7,268 nucleotides of DNA from NCBI GenBank assembly GCA_900770265.1, contig CAAGJR010000115.1, positions 1 to 7,268 on the forward strand. The letters are read 5' to 3'. Under the pieces are notes generated by a model that saw only the letters and a program-made list of their open reading frames with translations, was not told where the DNA came from and did not search any database. Made by a program: the position numbers and the translations under genes. The DNA is from an uncultured Acidaminococcus sp. Lineage in GTDB: Bacteria; Bacillota; Negativicutes; Acidaminococcales; Acidaminococcaceae. Shown here in pieces: positions 1 to 5,691 of this stretch. Each line of letters opens with the position of its first letter. Positions within the stretch are counted from its first letter, which is position 1.

Positions 1-1749
1 ATCTACGACAGCGGCAACGAACATGACATCTACTACATCGTCATGGAATATGTGGTGGGCCGTTCCCTGAAGGAAGTCATCGAGGAGAACGGGGCCCTGG
101 ACTACAAGACGGCCGTGCGCTATGCCATCGGCATCGCTTCGGCCCTGAAACAGGCCCATGACCACTCCATCGTCCACTGCGACGTGAAGAGCCAGAACAT
201 CCTCATCGACACGAAAGGGGTGCCCAAGATCACGGACTTCGGCATCGCCCGTGCCTTCGGCCAGCCCTGCAATGGAACAGACAAGAACGTGATCGGCTCT
301 GTGTACTACCTGTCGCCGGAACAGGCGGCGGGCCAGCCGGTGACGCCCCAGTCGGACCTGTATTCCCTGGGGGTGGTGCTGTTCGAGATGCTCACCGGCA
401 AACTGCCCTACGACGGGGATACGCCCCTGGAGGTGGCCCGGATGCATCTGGAATCGTCCACGCCCTCAGCCCGGCGGTACGATCCGGACATCCCCTATTA
501 CCTGGACAACATCATCACGAAGGCCCTGGCCAAGAATCCCCGGCTGCGCTATGCCACGGCCGATGATTTCCTGACGGACCTGAAGCATGCCCAGACCCAT
601 CTGCTGGGAGATGCGGGCCTGACGGACGACACGTGGGACAAGCCCCGGAAGAGTCCGGTCAGCGACGAGACCATGGTGATCAGCAAGAGCGATATGCTGG
701 ATGGCCTCCTGAAGCCCCAGCAGGCGGAAGCCGCCCAGCAAAAACCCCAGCAGCCGAAACCGGAACCGAAAGAGCCGGAGAAAAAGAGCAAGGGCGACAG
801 CCTGGTGGAAAAATATGGCAAGAAGAAACTGCTGGCGTTCTTCCTGGCAGCCCTGGTGGTGCTCAGCGGCATCATCTACGCCATTTTGGGCTATACCAGC
901 GGGGACGTGACCGTGCCCGATGTGAAAGGCAAGACCATCGTGGAAGCGGAAGCCATCCTGACCAAGGAGAAGCTGGGCTACACCCTGACGGAAGCCTACG
1001 ATGCCAAAGTGACTCCGGGGGTGGTCATCAAGCAGACCCCTGGTGCCCATACTCGGGTGAAGGCCGGCCGGAAGATCACCCTGGTGGTGAGCAAGGGGCC
1101 GGAACCGGGCGTGGTGCCGGATCTGAAGAAGAAGAAACTCAACGACGCCACCCTGATGCTGGAGAAGGCCAAACTGAAAGTAGGCACTGTCACCGTGAAG
1201 TATGAGGCAGGGGCCCCCAAGGGCACGGTGATTTCCCAGAGCATCGCCTCCGGCAGCAAGGTCAGCGAAGGTACCAGTGTAGACCTGGTGGTGAACATCA
1301 GCGACAACCAGACTGTAGTGCCCAGCCTGGCGGGCATGAGCCTGTCGGAGGCCCAGTCGGCCTTGAGCAGCGCAGGACTGTCCGTGGGCAGCGTGTCGGC
1401 CACCAGCAGCGACAGTGCCAAGAATACGGTATTGTCCAGCGATCCGGGGGCCGGGTCCGTGCTGGATAAGGGTTCGGCGGTGACCCTGGTGGTATCCGCC
1501 GGCAAGAAAGAGGAAAAGAAGAGCAGCAGCTCTTCCGGCGGCAGTTCCCGGACCATCAGCTATACGGTACCGGGCAGCGGCAGCGCCAAGGATGTACGGA
1601 TCATCGTGACCGATGATAACGGCAGCCGGACGGTGTTCTCCGATTCGGTGGCTCCGGGCACCCGGATCAGCCGGTCGGTGAGTGCCGGGTCCGGCGCCCG
1701 TGTCCAGGTCTATCTGAACGGGGAACTGGCGGAGGATAAGACATTGTGA
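1..1749 (+). CDS. prkC: PASTA-domain Ser/Thr protein kinase (PrkC/PknB family), 5' end outside window
   Basis: This is a transmembrane Ser/Thr kinase that senses peptidoglycan-type signals through external PASTA repeats and phosphorylates cytoplasmic targets. The frame is open from base 1. The missing N-terminus, probably about 70-75 residues, should hold the Gly-rich loop, the ATP-binding Lys and the helix-C Glu. In window numbering (base 1 = residue 1), the catalytic loop HCDVKSQN is at 59-66 (D61, K63, N66), DFG at 79-81, SPEQ at 105-108 and DLYSLG at 119-124. A Pro/Gln/Lys/Glu-rich juxtamembrane stretch precedes one membrane helix at about 277-297. Three PASTA repeats follow at about 303-367, 370-434 and 437-502, then a Ser/Gly linker and a small beta-rich C-terminal domain at about 519-582. 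The visible 582 residues plus the missing part would resemble B. subtilis PrkC in length. HCD replaces the usual HRD. The stop overlaps the rsgA start. Family and architecture are secure; the symbol is by homology and gene order. Confidence 0.95.
   Translation: MYDSGNEHDIYYIVMEYVVGRSLKEVIEENGALDYKTAVRYAIGIASALKQAHDHSIVHCDVKSQNILIDTKGVPKITDFGIARAFGQPCNGTDKNVIGSVYYLSPEQAAGQPVTPQSDLYSLGVVLFEMLTGKLPYDGDTPLEVARMHLESSTPSARRYDPDIPYYLDNIITKALAKNPRLRYATADDFLTDLKHAQTHLLGDAGLTDDTWDKPRKSPVSDETMVISKSDMLDGLLKPQQAEAAQQKPQQPKPEPKEPEKKSKGDSLVEKYGKKKLLAFFLAALVVLSGIIYAILGYTSGDVTVPDVKGKTIVEAEAILTKEKLGYTLTEAYDAKVTPGVVIKQTPGAHTRVKAGRKITLVVSKGPEPGVVPDLKKKKLNDATLMLEKAKLKVGTVTVKYEAGAPKGTVISQSIASGSKVSEGTSVDLVVNISDNQTVVPSLAGMSLSEAQSALSSAGLSVGSVSATSSDSAKNTVLSSDPGAGSVLDKGSAVTLVVSAGKKEEKKSSSSSGGSSRTISYTVPGSGSAKDVRIIVTDDNGSRTVFSDSVAPGTRISRSVSAGSGARVQVYLNGELAEDKTL
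1731..1748 (+). promoter_or_regulatory. Ribosome binding site and GTG start of rsgA, inside the end of the kinase gene
   Basis: GGAGG at 1731-1735 lies 10 nt before GTG at 1746. An in-frame TAA at 1737-1739 closes the frame just upstream, so this GTG is the only sensible start, and it gives a complete N-terminal OB-fold. The GTG shares bases with the kinase stop (GTGA), an arrangement typical of translational coupling. Confidence 0.8.
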
Positions 1750-2633
1750 GTACTGTAACAGGCCGCATCCTGAAAACGTACAACGGCTATTACTATGTGG
1801 CGGCAGAGGACGGCCGGCTCTACACCTGCAAGGTGAAGGGCCGGATGAAACAGCGCCGGTTCGTCATGGCCGCCGGCGACCGGGTGGAACTGGAAGCCCA
1901 GGGCACGGAAGGCATGATCCGCCAGGTACTGCCCCGGCAGAACCTGCTCCAGCGGCCCCTGGTGGCCAATCTGGACTGCCTCATGGCCGTGTTCGCCTGT
2001 GCGGACCCGGATCCCAGCTTCCTGCTGGTGGACAAACTGCTGTCCCTGGCGGAAGCGGGAGGGATCCCGGCGGTGCTGGTGCTGAACAAGCGGGACCTGG
2101 CCCCTGAGGGGCTCGTCGAACAGTTCCGCAGCATCTACGAACCTCTGGGCTATCCGGTGGTTCCCATCCAGGCTCGGGAAGGACTGGGGCTGAAACCCAT
2201 CCTGGAACGGGTCAAGGGCCATACGGTGGCTTTCGGCGGTCCCTCCGGGGCGGGAAAATCCACCCTGCTGAACCATATCGATCCCTCCCTGTCCCTGAAG
2301 ACAGGGCATGTGAGCGACAAGATCGGCCGGGGCCGGCATACCACCCGGTTCGCCGAGCTGCTGCCCTTTGAGGGCGGCTACATCGTGGACACCCCAGGCT
2401 TCGGCAACATCGACCTGGCGGAGCTCCGCATGGACGACGCGGCCGATGGCTTCCGGGAAATCAAACAACGGCAGGGCCAGTGCCGGTTCACGGGCTGCAG
2501 CCATACCCACGAGCCGGACTGCGTGGTGAAACAGGCGGTGGAACAGGGCGCAATCGCCCGGAGCCGCTACGAATCGTACTGCATCATCCGTCAGGAACTG
2601 GCGGAGCAAAAGAAAAGAGGAAAAAAATCATGA
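1746..2633 (+). CDS. rsgA: Small ribosomal subunit biogenesis GTPase RsgA (YjeQ/YloQ/CpgA)
   Basis: RsgA is a circularly permuted GTPase that binds the 30S subunit late in assembly and checks the decoding centre; it acts in the cytosol. The 295-residue product has the full family layout. An N-terminal OB-fold (about 1-70) is followed by the permuted G motifs: G4 NKRD at 114-117, G1/P-loop GPSGAGKS at 165-172, G2-region GRGRHTT at 194-200 and G3 DTPG at 215-218. The C-terminal zinc finger is at C246, C251, H253 and C259 (C-X4-C-X-H-X5-C). The tail is very basic. It starts with GTG overlapping the kinase stop and ends in an ATGA overlap with rpe. In B. subtilis the orthologue CpgA is phosphorylated by PrkC and has also been linked to removal of 4-phosphoerythronate, which inhibits the pentose phosphate pathway. 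Both facts suit its neighbours here. No key residue is missing. Confidence 0.97.
   Translation: MSTVTGRILKTYNGYYYVAAEDGRLYTCKVKGRMKQRRFVMAAGDRVELEAQGTEGMIRQVLPRQNLLQRPLVANLDCLMAVFACADPDPSFLLVDKLLSLAEAGGIPAVLVLNKRDLAPEGLVEQFRSIYEPLGYPVVPIQAREGLGLKPILERVKGHTVAFGGPSGAGKSTLLNHIDPSLSLKTGHVSDKIGRGRHTTRFAELLPFEGGYIVDTPGFGNIDLAELRMDDAADGFREIKQRQGQCRFTGCSHTHEPDCVVKQAVEQGAIARSRYESYCIIRQELAEQKKRGKKS
2616..2632 (+). promoter_or_regulatory. Ribosome binding site and ATG that fix the rpe start
   Basis: AGAGG at 2616-2620 lies 9 nt before ATG at 2630. The reading frame of rpe stays open about 150 nt upstream into rsgA, but that extension has no resemblance to the epimerase family. The ATG at 2630 gives the canonical N-terminus MTIIAPSILSSDF and overlaps the rsgA stop as ATGA. 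Confidence 0.8.
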
Positions 2634-3274
2634 CCATCATTGCACCTTCCATTTTGTCTTCCGATTTCTCCTGCCTGGCAGAAGAGGTGGCCCGCATCCA
2701 GGATGCGGGAGCCGACTGGTGCCACATCGACGTGATGGACGGCCAGTTCGTCCCCAACCTGACGTTCGGGGCCCCGGTGGTGAAATGCCTGCGGAAGCGG
2801 ACGGAGATGTTCTTCGACTGCCATCTGATGGTGAACCAGCCGGAAAACTACGTGGACAGCTTTGCCGCGGCGGGCGCGGATTTGATCTGCGTCCATGCGG
2901 AAGCCACGAACCACCTGCACCGGCTGCTCCAGAGCATCCACAGCAAGGGCATCCAGGCCGGGGTGGCCCTGAATCCGGCCACGCCCCTGTGCATGGTGGA
3001 GGAAATCCTGCCCTATGCGGACATGGTCCTGATCATGAGCGTGAACCCGGGCTTCGGGGGCCAGAAATTCATCCCCACCAGCGTGGATAAGATCCGCCGG
3101 CTGAAGGCCATGATCCAGGAACGGGATCTGAAGACCCTCATCGAAGTGGACGGCGGCGTGAACGGGGAAACGGCGAAGGCCTGCCGGGAAGCCGGGGCCG
3201 ATGTGCTGGTGGCCGGCTCCTATGTGTTCGGGGCTCCCGATATGCAGGAAGCCATCCAGACGCTGAGGAAATGA
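2630..3274 (+). CDS. rpe: Ribulose-phosphate 3-epimerase
   Basis: Rpe interconverts D-ribulose 5-phosphate and D-xylulose 5-phosphate in the non-oxidative pentose phosphate pathway, in the cytosol. The 214-residue product is of normal length and is a (beta/alpha)8 barrel. The N-terminal APSILSSDF at 5-13 is diagnostic. The metal-binding and catalytic residues are all present: H32 and D34 in HIDVMDG, H65 in DCHLMV, and D174 in EVDGGV. The flexible loop MSVNPGFGGQKF at 136-147 and the phosphate-binding segment AGSYVF at 195-200 are intact. The gene overlaps rsgA by 4 nt and is followed after a single base by the next gene, so it sits inside one transcription unit. Linkage prkC-rsgA-rpe is the same as in B. 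subtilis, where thiN follows; here a membrane protein gene takes that position. Nothing appears degraded. Confidence 0.97.
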   Translation: MTIIAPSILSSDFSCLAEEVARIQDAGADWCHIDVMDGQFVPNLTFGAPVVKCLRKRTEMFFDCHLMVNQPENYVDSFAAAGADLICVHAEATNHLHRLLQSIHSKGIQAGVALNPATPLCMVEEILPYADMVLIMSVNPGFGGQKFIPTSVDKIRRLKAMIQERDLKTLIEVDGGVNGETAKACREAGADVLVAGSYVFGAPDMQEAIQTLRK

Positions 3275-3275
3275 T

Positions 3276-4604
3276 ATGAAAGCCTGGAAAGCCTTCCTGC
3301 TGCGTCACCGCCGGAAAATCAAATACGGGATCCTGGCGCTGCTGGCCGGTTTTCTGGTGCTGTTCTGGCTGGCCTACATCGCCAGCATCCATGCGGCCCA
3401 GATCTTCAACCGGGAAATCGCCAAACAGCATTTCCTGGACGGGACCATCACTGTGGAGCGGCTGACGGCTACCCCTATGGGCCACGTGCGCTTCTACAAC
3501 CTGGAATGGAAGGATGACCGCAGCGGCAACCGGGTCACCGTGCCCAGCGGGTCGTTCCATGTGAAGCCCCTGGATGTGGTATTGAAGCGGATCAACACCC
3601 GGACCATTGAGCGTCTGGAACTGGACAATGCGGACATCGACCTGACCTTTGACAAAAACATGCACGTGAAGGGCATCAAGGCGGCCGAACTGCCCAATCC
3701 CTCCCAGCGGAAGGGGAAGAAGAAGTTCGACATCAAGCTGAAGAACGTCAATGTGGCGGTGCAGCTGAGCCACTGCAGGATGACGGCCCGGTTCAAGAAC
3801 CGTGTCCATACGTTCGAGGACGTGAATGCGGACCTGGCCTACAACAGTGCGGACAAGCTGACCATTGACTTCTCCACCGGGGAACTGGGCGGCACCCTGG
3901 AAGGCCAGGGGGTGGATATCCAGGGGGATGTGGACCTGAAACCGGCCGTGTCCACCTATGACCTGAAACTGGGCATCAAGAACCTGAACCCCTCTTCCCT
4001 GGGGACGGGGCTGGACATCCACGAACGGGTGACGGCCAGCGCCAATGTGACCGGGCAGCTGCCGGAACCGGTGATCGTGGGCGAGCTCTACATGCCTGCC
4101 CTGAACCTGCCGGGGCTGAAATTCACCAACGTAAAGGGGAACTTCAAATACGAGGACGGCAAGATCGACGCCCAGAACGTGACGGCGGACATTTTCGAGG
4201 GGACCTGCGATGCAGAGGGCGGCTTCAACATCGACACGAAAGCCTACCACGTGAATGTGATGGGCCACGACCTGCACAGTGAGGACGCCACGAACATCCC
4301 CTATTTCCGGACCCTGGTCCAGCTGGACCTGAAGATGCTGTGCGACGGCAACAACCGGTCCACGCTGACCTATGGCTCCTTCGCCTCCGGCAAGGGCATC
4401 TATGCCATCATCAAGTTCAACTCCATCAAGGGTACGTTCTCCAACCAGTACAAACAGCTGAAGTTCAGCGATGTGGTGATCAAGAGCGACGGGGGCGACA
4501 TCGTGGCGCCCCAGTTCGAACTGCTGGACGGGAAGCTGCATTTGGGGAATCTGTACTATGTGGCCCCGGACGGTGGCCGGGCAAGGATCCACTTCTTCAG
4601 TTAG
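3276..4604 (+). CDS. Membrane-anchored AsmA/TamB-like protein, probable envelope lipid-transport or assembly factor
   Basis: I do not recognise a named gene. The 442-residue product starts with a basic cytoplasmic tip (RHRRKIK) and one membrane helix at about 17-38. The remaining roughly 400 residues, expected in the periplasm, are beta-rich. The stretch at about 60-130 (RLTATPMGHVRFYNLEW, then RTIERLELDNADIDLTFDKN) resembles the N-terminal repeat of AsmA/TamB proteins. The central part, around NVKGNFKYEDGKIDAQNVTA and the following EGTCDAEGGFNI, repeats that family's strand-turn-strand pattern. Known members form long beta-grooves that carry phospholipid or help insert outer-membrane proteins. 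At 442 residues it is far shorter than TamB, and I see no TamB-type C-terminal domain. GAGG at 3265-3268 is 7 nt before the ATG, and the gene starts 1 nt after rpe. It is the last gene before the terminator region. The fold assignment is by pattern; lipid substrate and partners are unknown. Confidence 0.7.
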   Translation: MKAWKAFLLRHRRKIKYGILALLAGFLVLFWLAYIASIHAAQIFNREIAKQHFLDGTITVERLTATPMGHVRFYNLEWKDDRSGNRVTVPSGSFHVKPLDVVLKRINTRTIERLELDNADIDLTFDKNMHVKGIKAAELPNPSQRKGKKKFDIKLKNVNVAVQLSHCRMTARFKNRVHTFEDVNADLAYNSADKLTIDFSTGELGGTLEGQGVDIQGDVDLKPAVSTYDLKLGIKNLNPSSLGTGLDIHERVTASANVTGQLPEPVIVGELYMPALNLPGLKFTNVKGNFKYEDGKIDAQNVTADIFEGTCDAEGGFNIDTKAYHVNVMGHDLHSEDATNIPYFRTLVQLDLKMLCDGNNRSTLTYGSFASGKGIYAIIKFNSIKGTFSNQYKQLKFSDVVIKSDGGDIVAPQFELLDGKLHLGNLYYVAPDGGRARIHFFS

Positions 4605-4627
4605 GGGATGAAATGACTTTCATCCCC
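4604..4627. repeat. Perfect 10-bp inverted repeat overlapping the stop codon
   Basis: The arm GGGGATGAAA (4604-4613) and its exact complement TTTCATCCCC (4618-4627) flank a TGAC loop. The first base is the G of the TAG stop of the AsmA-like gene. No T-run follows, so it is not a classical Rho-independent terminator. It could protect the 3' end of the upstream mRNA or cause pausing at the operon end. Confidence 0.75.
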
Positions 4628-4641
4628 AGTCACTGGTCACT
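4626..4641. repeat. Short palindrome and tandem heptamer in the intergenic region
   Basis: CCAGT-C-ACTGG (4626-4636) is a perfect dyad around one central base. It overlaps two near-identical heptamers, AGTCACT (4628-4634) and GGTCACT (4635-4641). It could be a regulator site or part of a dispersed intergenic repeat. The sequence is too short to decide, and its 5' base pairs overlap the upstream hairpin arm. Confidence 0.4.
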
Positions 4642-4652
4642 AGCCGATGGAA

Positions 4653-4667
4653 GCCAGCTTCGCTGGC
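4653..4667 (+). other. Small hairpin between the two operons
   Basis: GCCAGC (4653-4658) and GCTGGC (4662-4667) pair across a TTC loop, giving a 6-bp GC-rich stem just upstream of the terminator. A weaker alternative stem GAAG/CTTC overlaps it. It has no T-run. It may be part of a folded leader RNA or simply a small intergenic palindrome. Confidence 0.45.
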
Positions 4668-4678
4668 AAAGATTACAG

Positions 4679-4707
4679 AGCTGTGAAGATTTTTCACAGC
4701 TTTTTTT
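4679..4707 (+). terminator. Rho-independent terminator directly upstream of the binding-protein gene
   Basis: A 9-bp stem, AGCTGTGAA (4679-4687) with TTCACAGCT (4693-4701), closes a GATTT loop and runs into a seven-T tract (4701-4707). This is a classical intrinsic terminator on the + strand. It would end the kinase-rsgA-rpe-AsmA-like transcript. It ends only 17 nt before the next ATG, with the ribosome binding site directly behind it, so it can also act on any transcript that starts between the two operons. Confidence 0.88.
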
Positions 4708-4713
4708 ATAGAT

Positions 4714-4720
4714 AAGGAGG
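4714..4720 (+). promoter_or_regulatory. Strong ribosome binding site of the uptake operon, with short spacing
   Basis: AAGGAGG at 4714-4720 is a near-perfect anti-16S match and the strongest such site in the window. It is only 4 nt from the ATG at 4725, closer than the 7-11 nt seen at the other genes here. The downstream ATG gives a proper lipoprotein signal peptide, so the start is well supported. Confidence 0.8.
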
Positions 4721-4724
4721 AACT

Positions 4725-5687
4725 ATGAAACTGCTCCGATTGCTTCTGCTGCTGTGCCTGCTGGTGGTTTCCGGCTGCGGCGGGCAGCCTTCTGCGCCCC
4801 AGGCTGCGGCCATTACGGTACAGGACGTGCGGGGCAAGACCGTGACCCTGCCCCAAAAGCCCCGGCGGATCCTGACGGATTCCCTGCACCTGGACGAGAC
4901 GGTGCTGACGGTGGTGCCAGCGGACCATCTGGCCGGGGCCTATTACCTGGACAGCGAGCCGGGCATTTCGTTCATCGCGAAAGAGACGGCCGGGGTGGAA
5001 CCCAAACTGCGGGATTATACGCCGGAGACGGTGGCCGCCGTGAAGCCGGATCTGTTCCTGGCCTCCACCTGGTCGGATCCCGGGCTGATCCAGAAGCTGG
5101 AGGCCTTGGGCATCCCGGTGGTGGTGTGCTACGGCCCCACGGACCTGGACCAGATCCGGAGCAATGTGGAACTCATGGCGAAAGCCGTGGGCCATCCAGA
5201 AGCCGGGAAAAAAGTGCTGGAGCAGTTCGACCGGCAGCTGGCAGACATCCGGAAAACCGTGGAGCAGCAGCCGGGACCAAAGCCCACAGGCCTGCTGGTC
5301 TCCCTCATGAGCCGGTACGGAGGCAGCGGGTCCCTGTATGACGCCCTATGCAAAGAAGCGGGCATCCGCAACGGACTGACGGCGGCCGGACTGAAGAACG
5401 GCCAGGCCCTCACCCGGGAGGCGGTACTCCAGGCCAATCCGGACTTTTTCCTGGTGTCCCTGCCCTACGGGGAGGAAAAAGACGCCTACGACAAATTCTC
5501 CCGGCAGTTCTTTGCCGACCCGGCGTTCCAGGGGCTGAAGGGGCTGGACCGTCGGGTAGCGCTGCCGGACCGGTATGTGTATGATGCTTCGCCCATGGTG
5601 GTCTGCGGCATCAAAGCTATGGCCAACGGGGCCTATGGAAAGACGCTGTTCGACCTGTCGGACGAATCTCTTTTGAAAGGATATTGA
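4725..5687 (+). CDS. ABC importer substrate-binding lipoprotein (siderophore/heme/cobalamin class, BtuF/FecB-like)
   Basis: This is the solute receptor of a type II ABC importer, anchored by lipid at the outer face of the cytoplasmic membrane. The 320-residue product begins with a short lipoprotein signal: K2, a run of leucines, and lipobox VSGC with the lipidated Cys at C18. The mature protein opens with the family's strand (ITVQDVRGKTVTLPQKPRRI). It then shows the typical order of the periplasmic binding protein fold: TPETVAAVKPDLFLAS, then LEALGIPVVV, a long connecting helix around 140-180, and a C-terminal lobe with ANPDFFLVSLP. Length is normal. The substrate cannot be read from the sequence; iron-siderophore, heme and vitamin B12 are all possible. 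The gene follows an intrinsic terminator and has a strong ribosome binding site. The ATPase gene follows after 4 nt, with no permease between them, which is unusual for this importer type. Confidence 0.92.
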   Translation: MKLLRLLLLLCLLVVSGCGGQPSAPQAAAITVQDVRGKTVTLPQKPRRILTDSLHLDETVLTVVPADHLAGAYYLDSEPGISFIAKETAGVEPKLRDYTPETVAAVKPDLFLASTWSDPGLIQKLEALGIPVVVCYGPTDLDQIRSNVELMAKAVGHPEAGKKVLEQFDRQLADIRKTVEQQPGPKPTGLLVSLMSRYGGSGSLYDALCKEAGIRNGLTAAGLKNGQALTREAVLQANPDFFLVSLPYGEEKDAYDKFSRQFFADPAFQGLKGLDRRVALPDRYVYDASPMVVCGIKAMANGAYGKTLFDLSDESLLKGY

Positions 5688-5691
5688 AGCC

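Noticed and set aside
175..198. Kinase as a dead pseudokinase because of HCD
   Set aside because: The catalytic Asp, Lys and Asn of the loop and the DFG Asp are all present; only the regulatory Arg is changed.
1710..2609. 299-codon open frame on the - strand opposite rsgA
   Set aside because: It mirrors rsgA almost exactly, and rsgA has every diagnostic GTPase and zinc-finger motif. The antisense product shows no domain.
2480..2629. N-terminal extension of rpe upstream of the ATG at 2630
   Set aside because: The extra codons read through rsgA in another frame and do not match the epimerase family, whereas ATG at 2630 has a ribosome binding site and gives the canonical N-terminus.
3138..4592. 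484-codon open frame on the - strand opposite the AsmA-like gene
   Set aside because: Its frame is kept open by the strong G/C third-position bias of the + strand gene. The product is a His/Gln/Val/Gly-rich string without a recognisable domain, while the + strand frame has a membrane helix, a ribosome binding site and family-like repeats.
4605..4724. Cobalamin or other known riboswitch upstream of the uptake operon
   Set aside because: The interval is only 120 bp, shorter than a B12 riboswitch, and I see no B12-box or other conserved aptamer core.
4605..4724. Fur box or sigma-70-type promoter for the uptake operon
   Set aside because: No Fur-like dyad is visible. The best -10-like string, TATAGA at 4707-4712, lacks a credible -35 and would start transcription at about the ribosome binding site.
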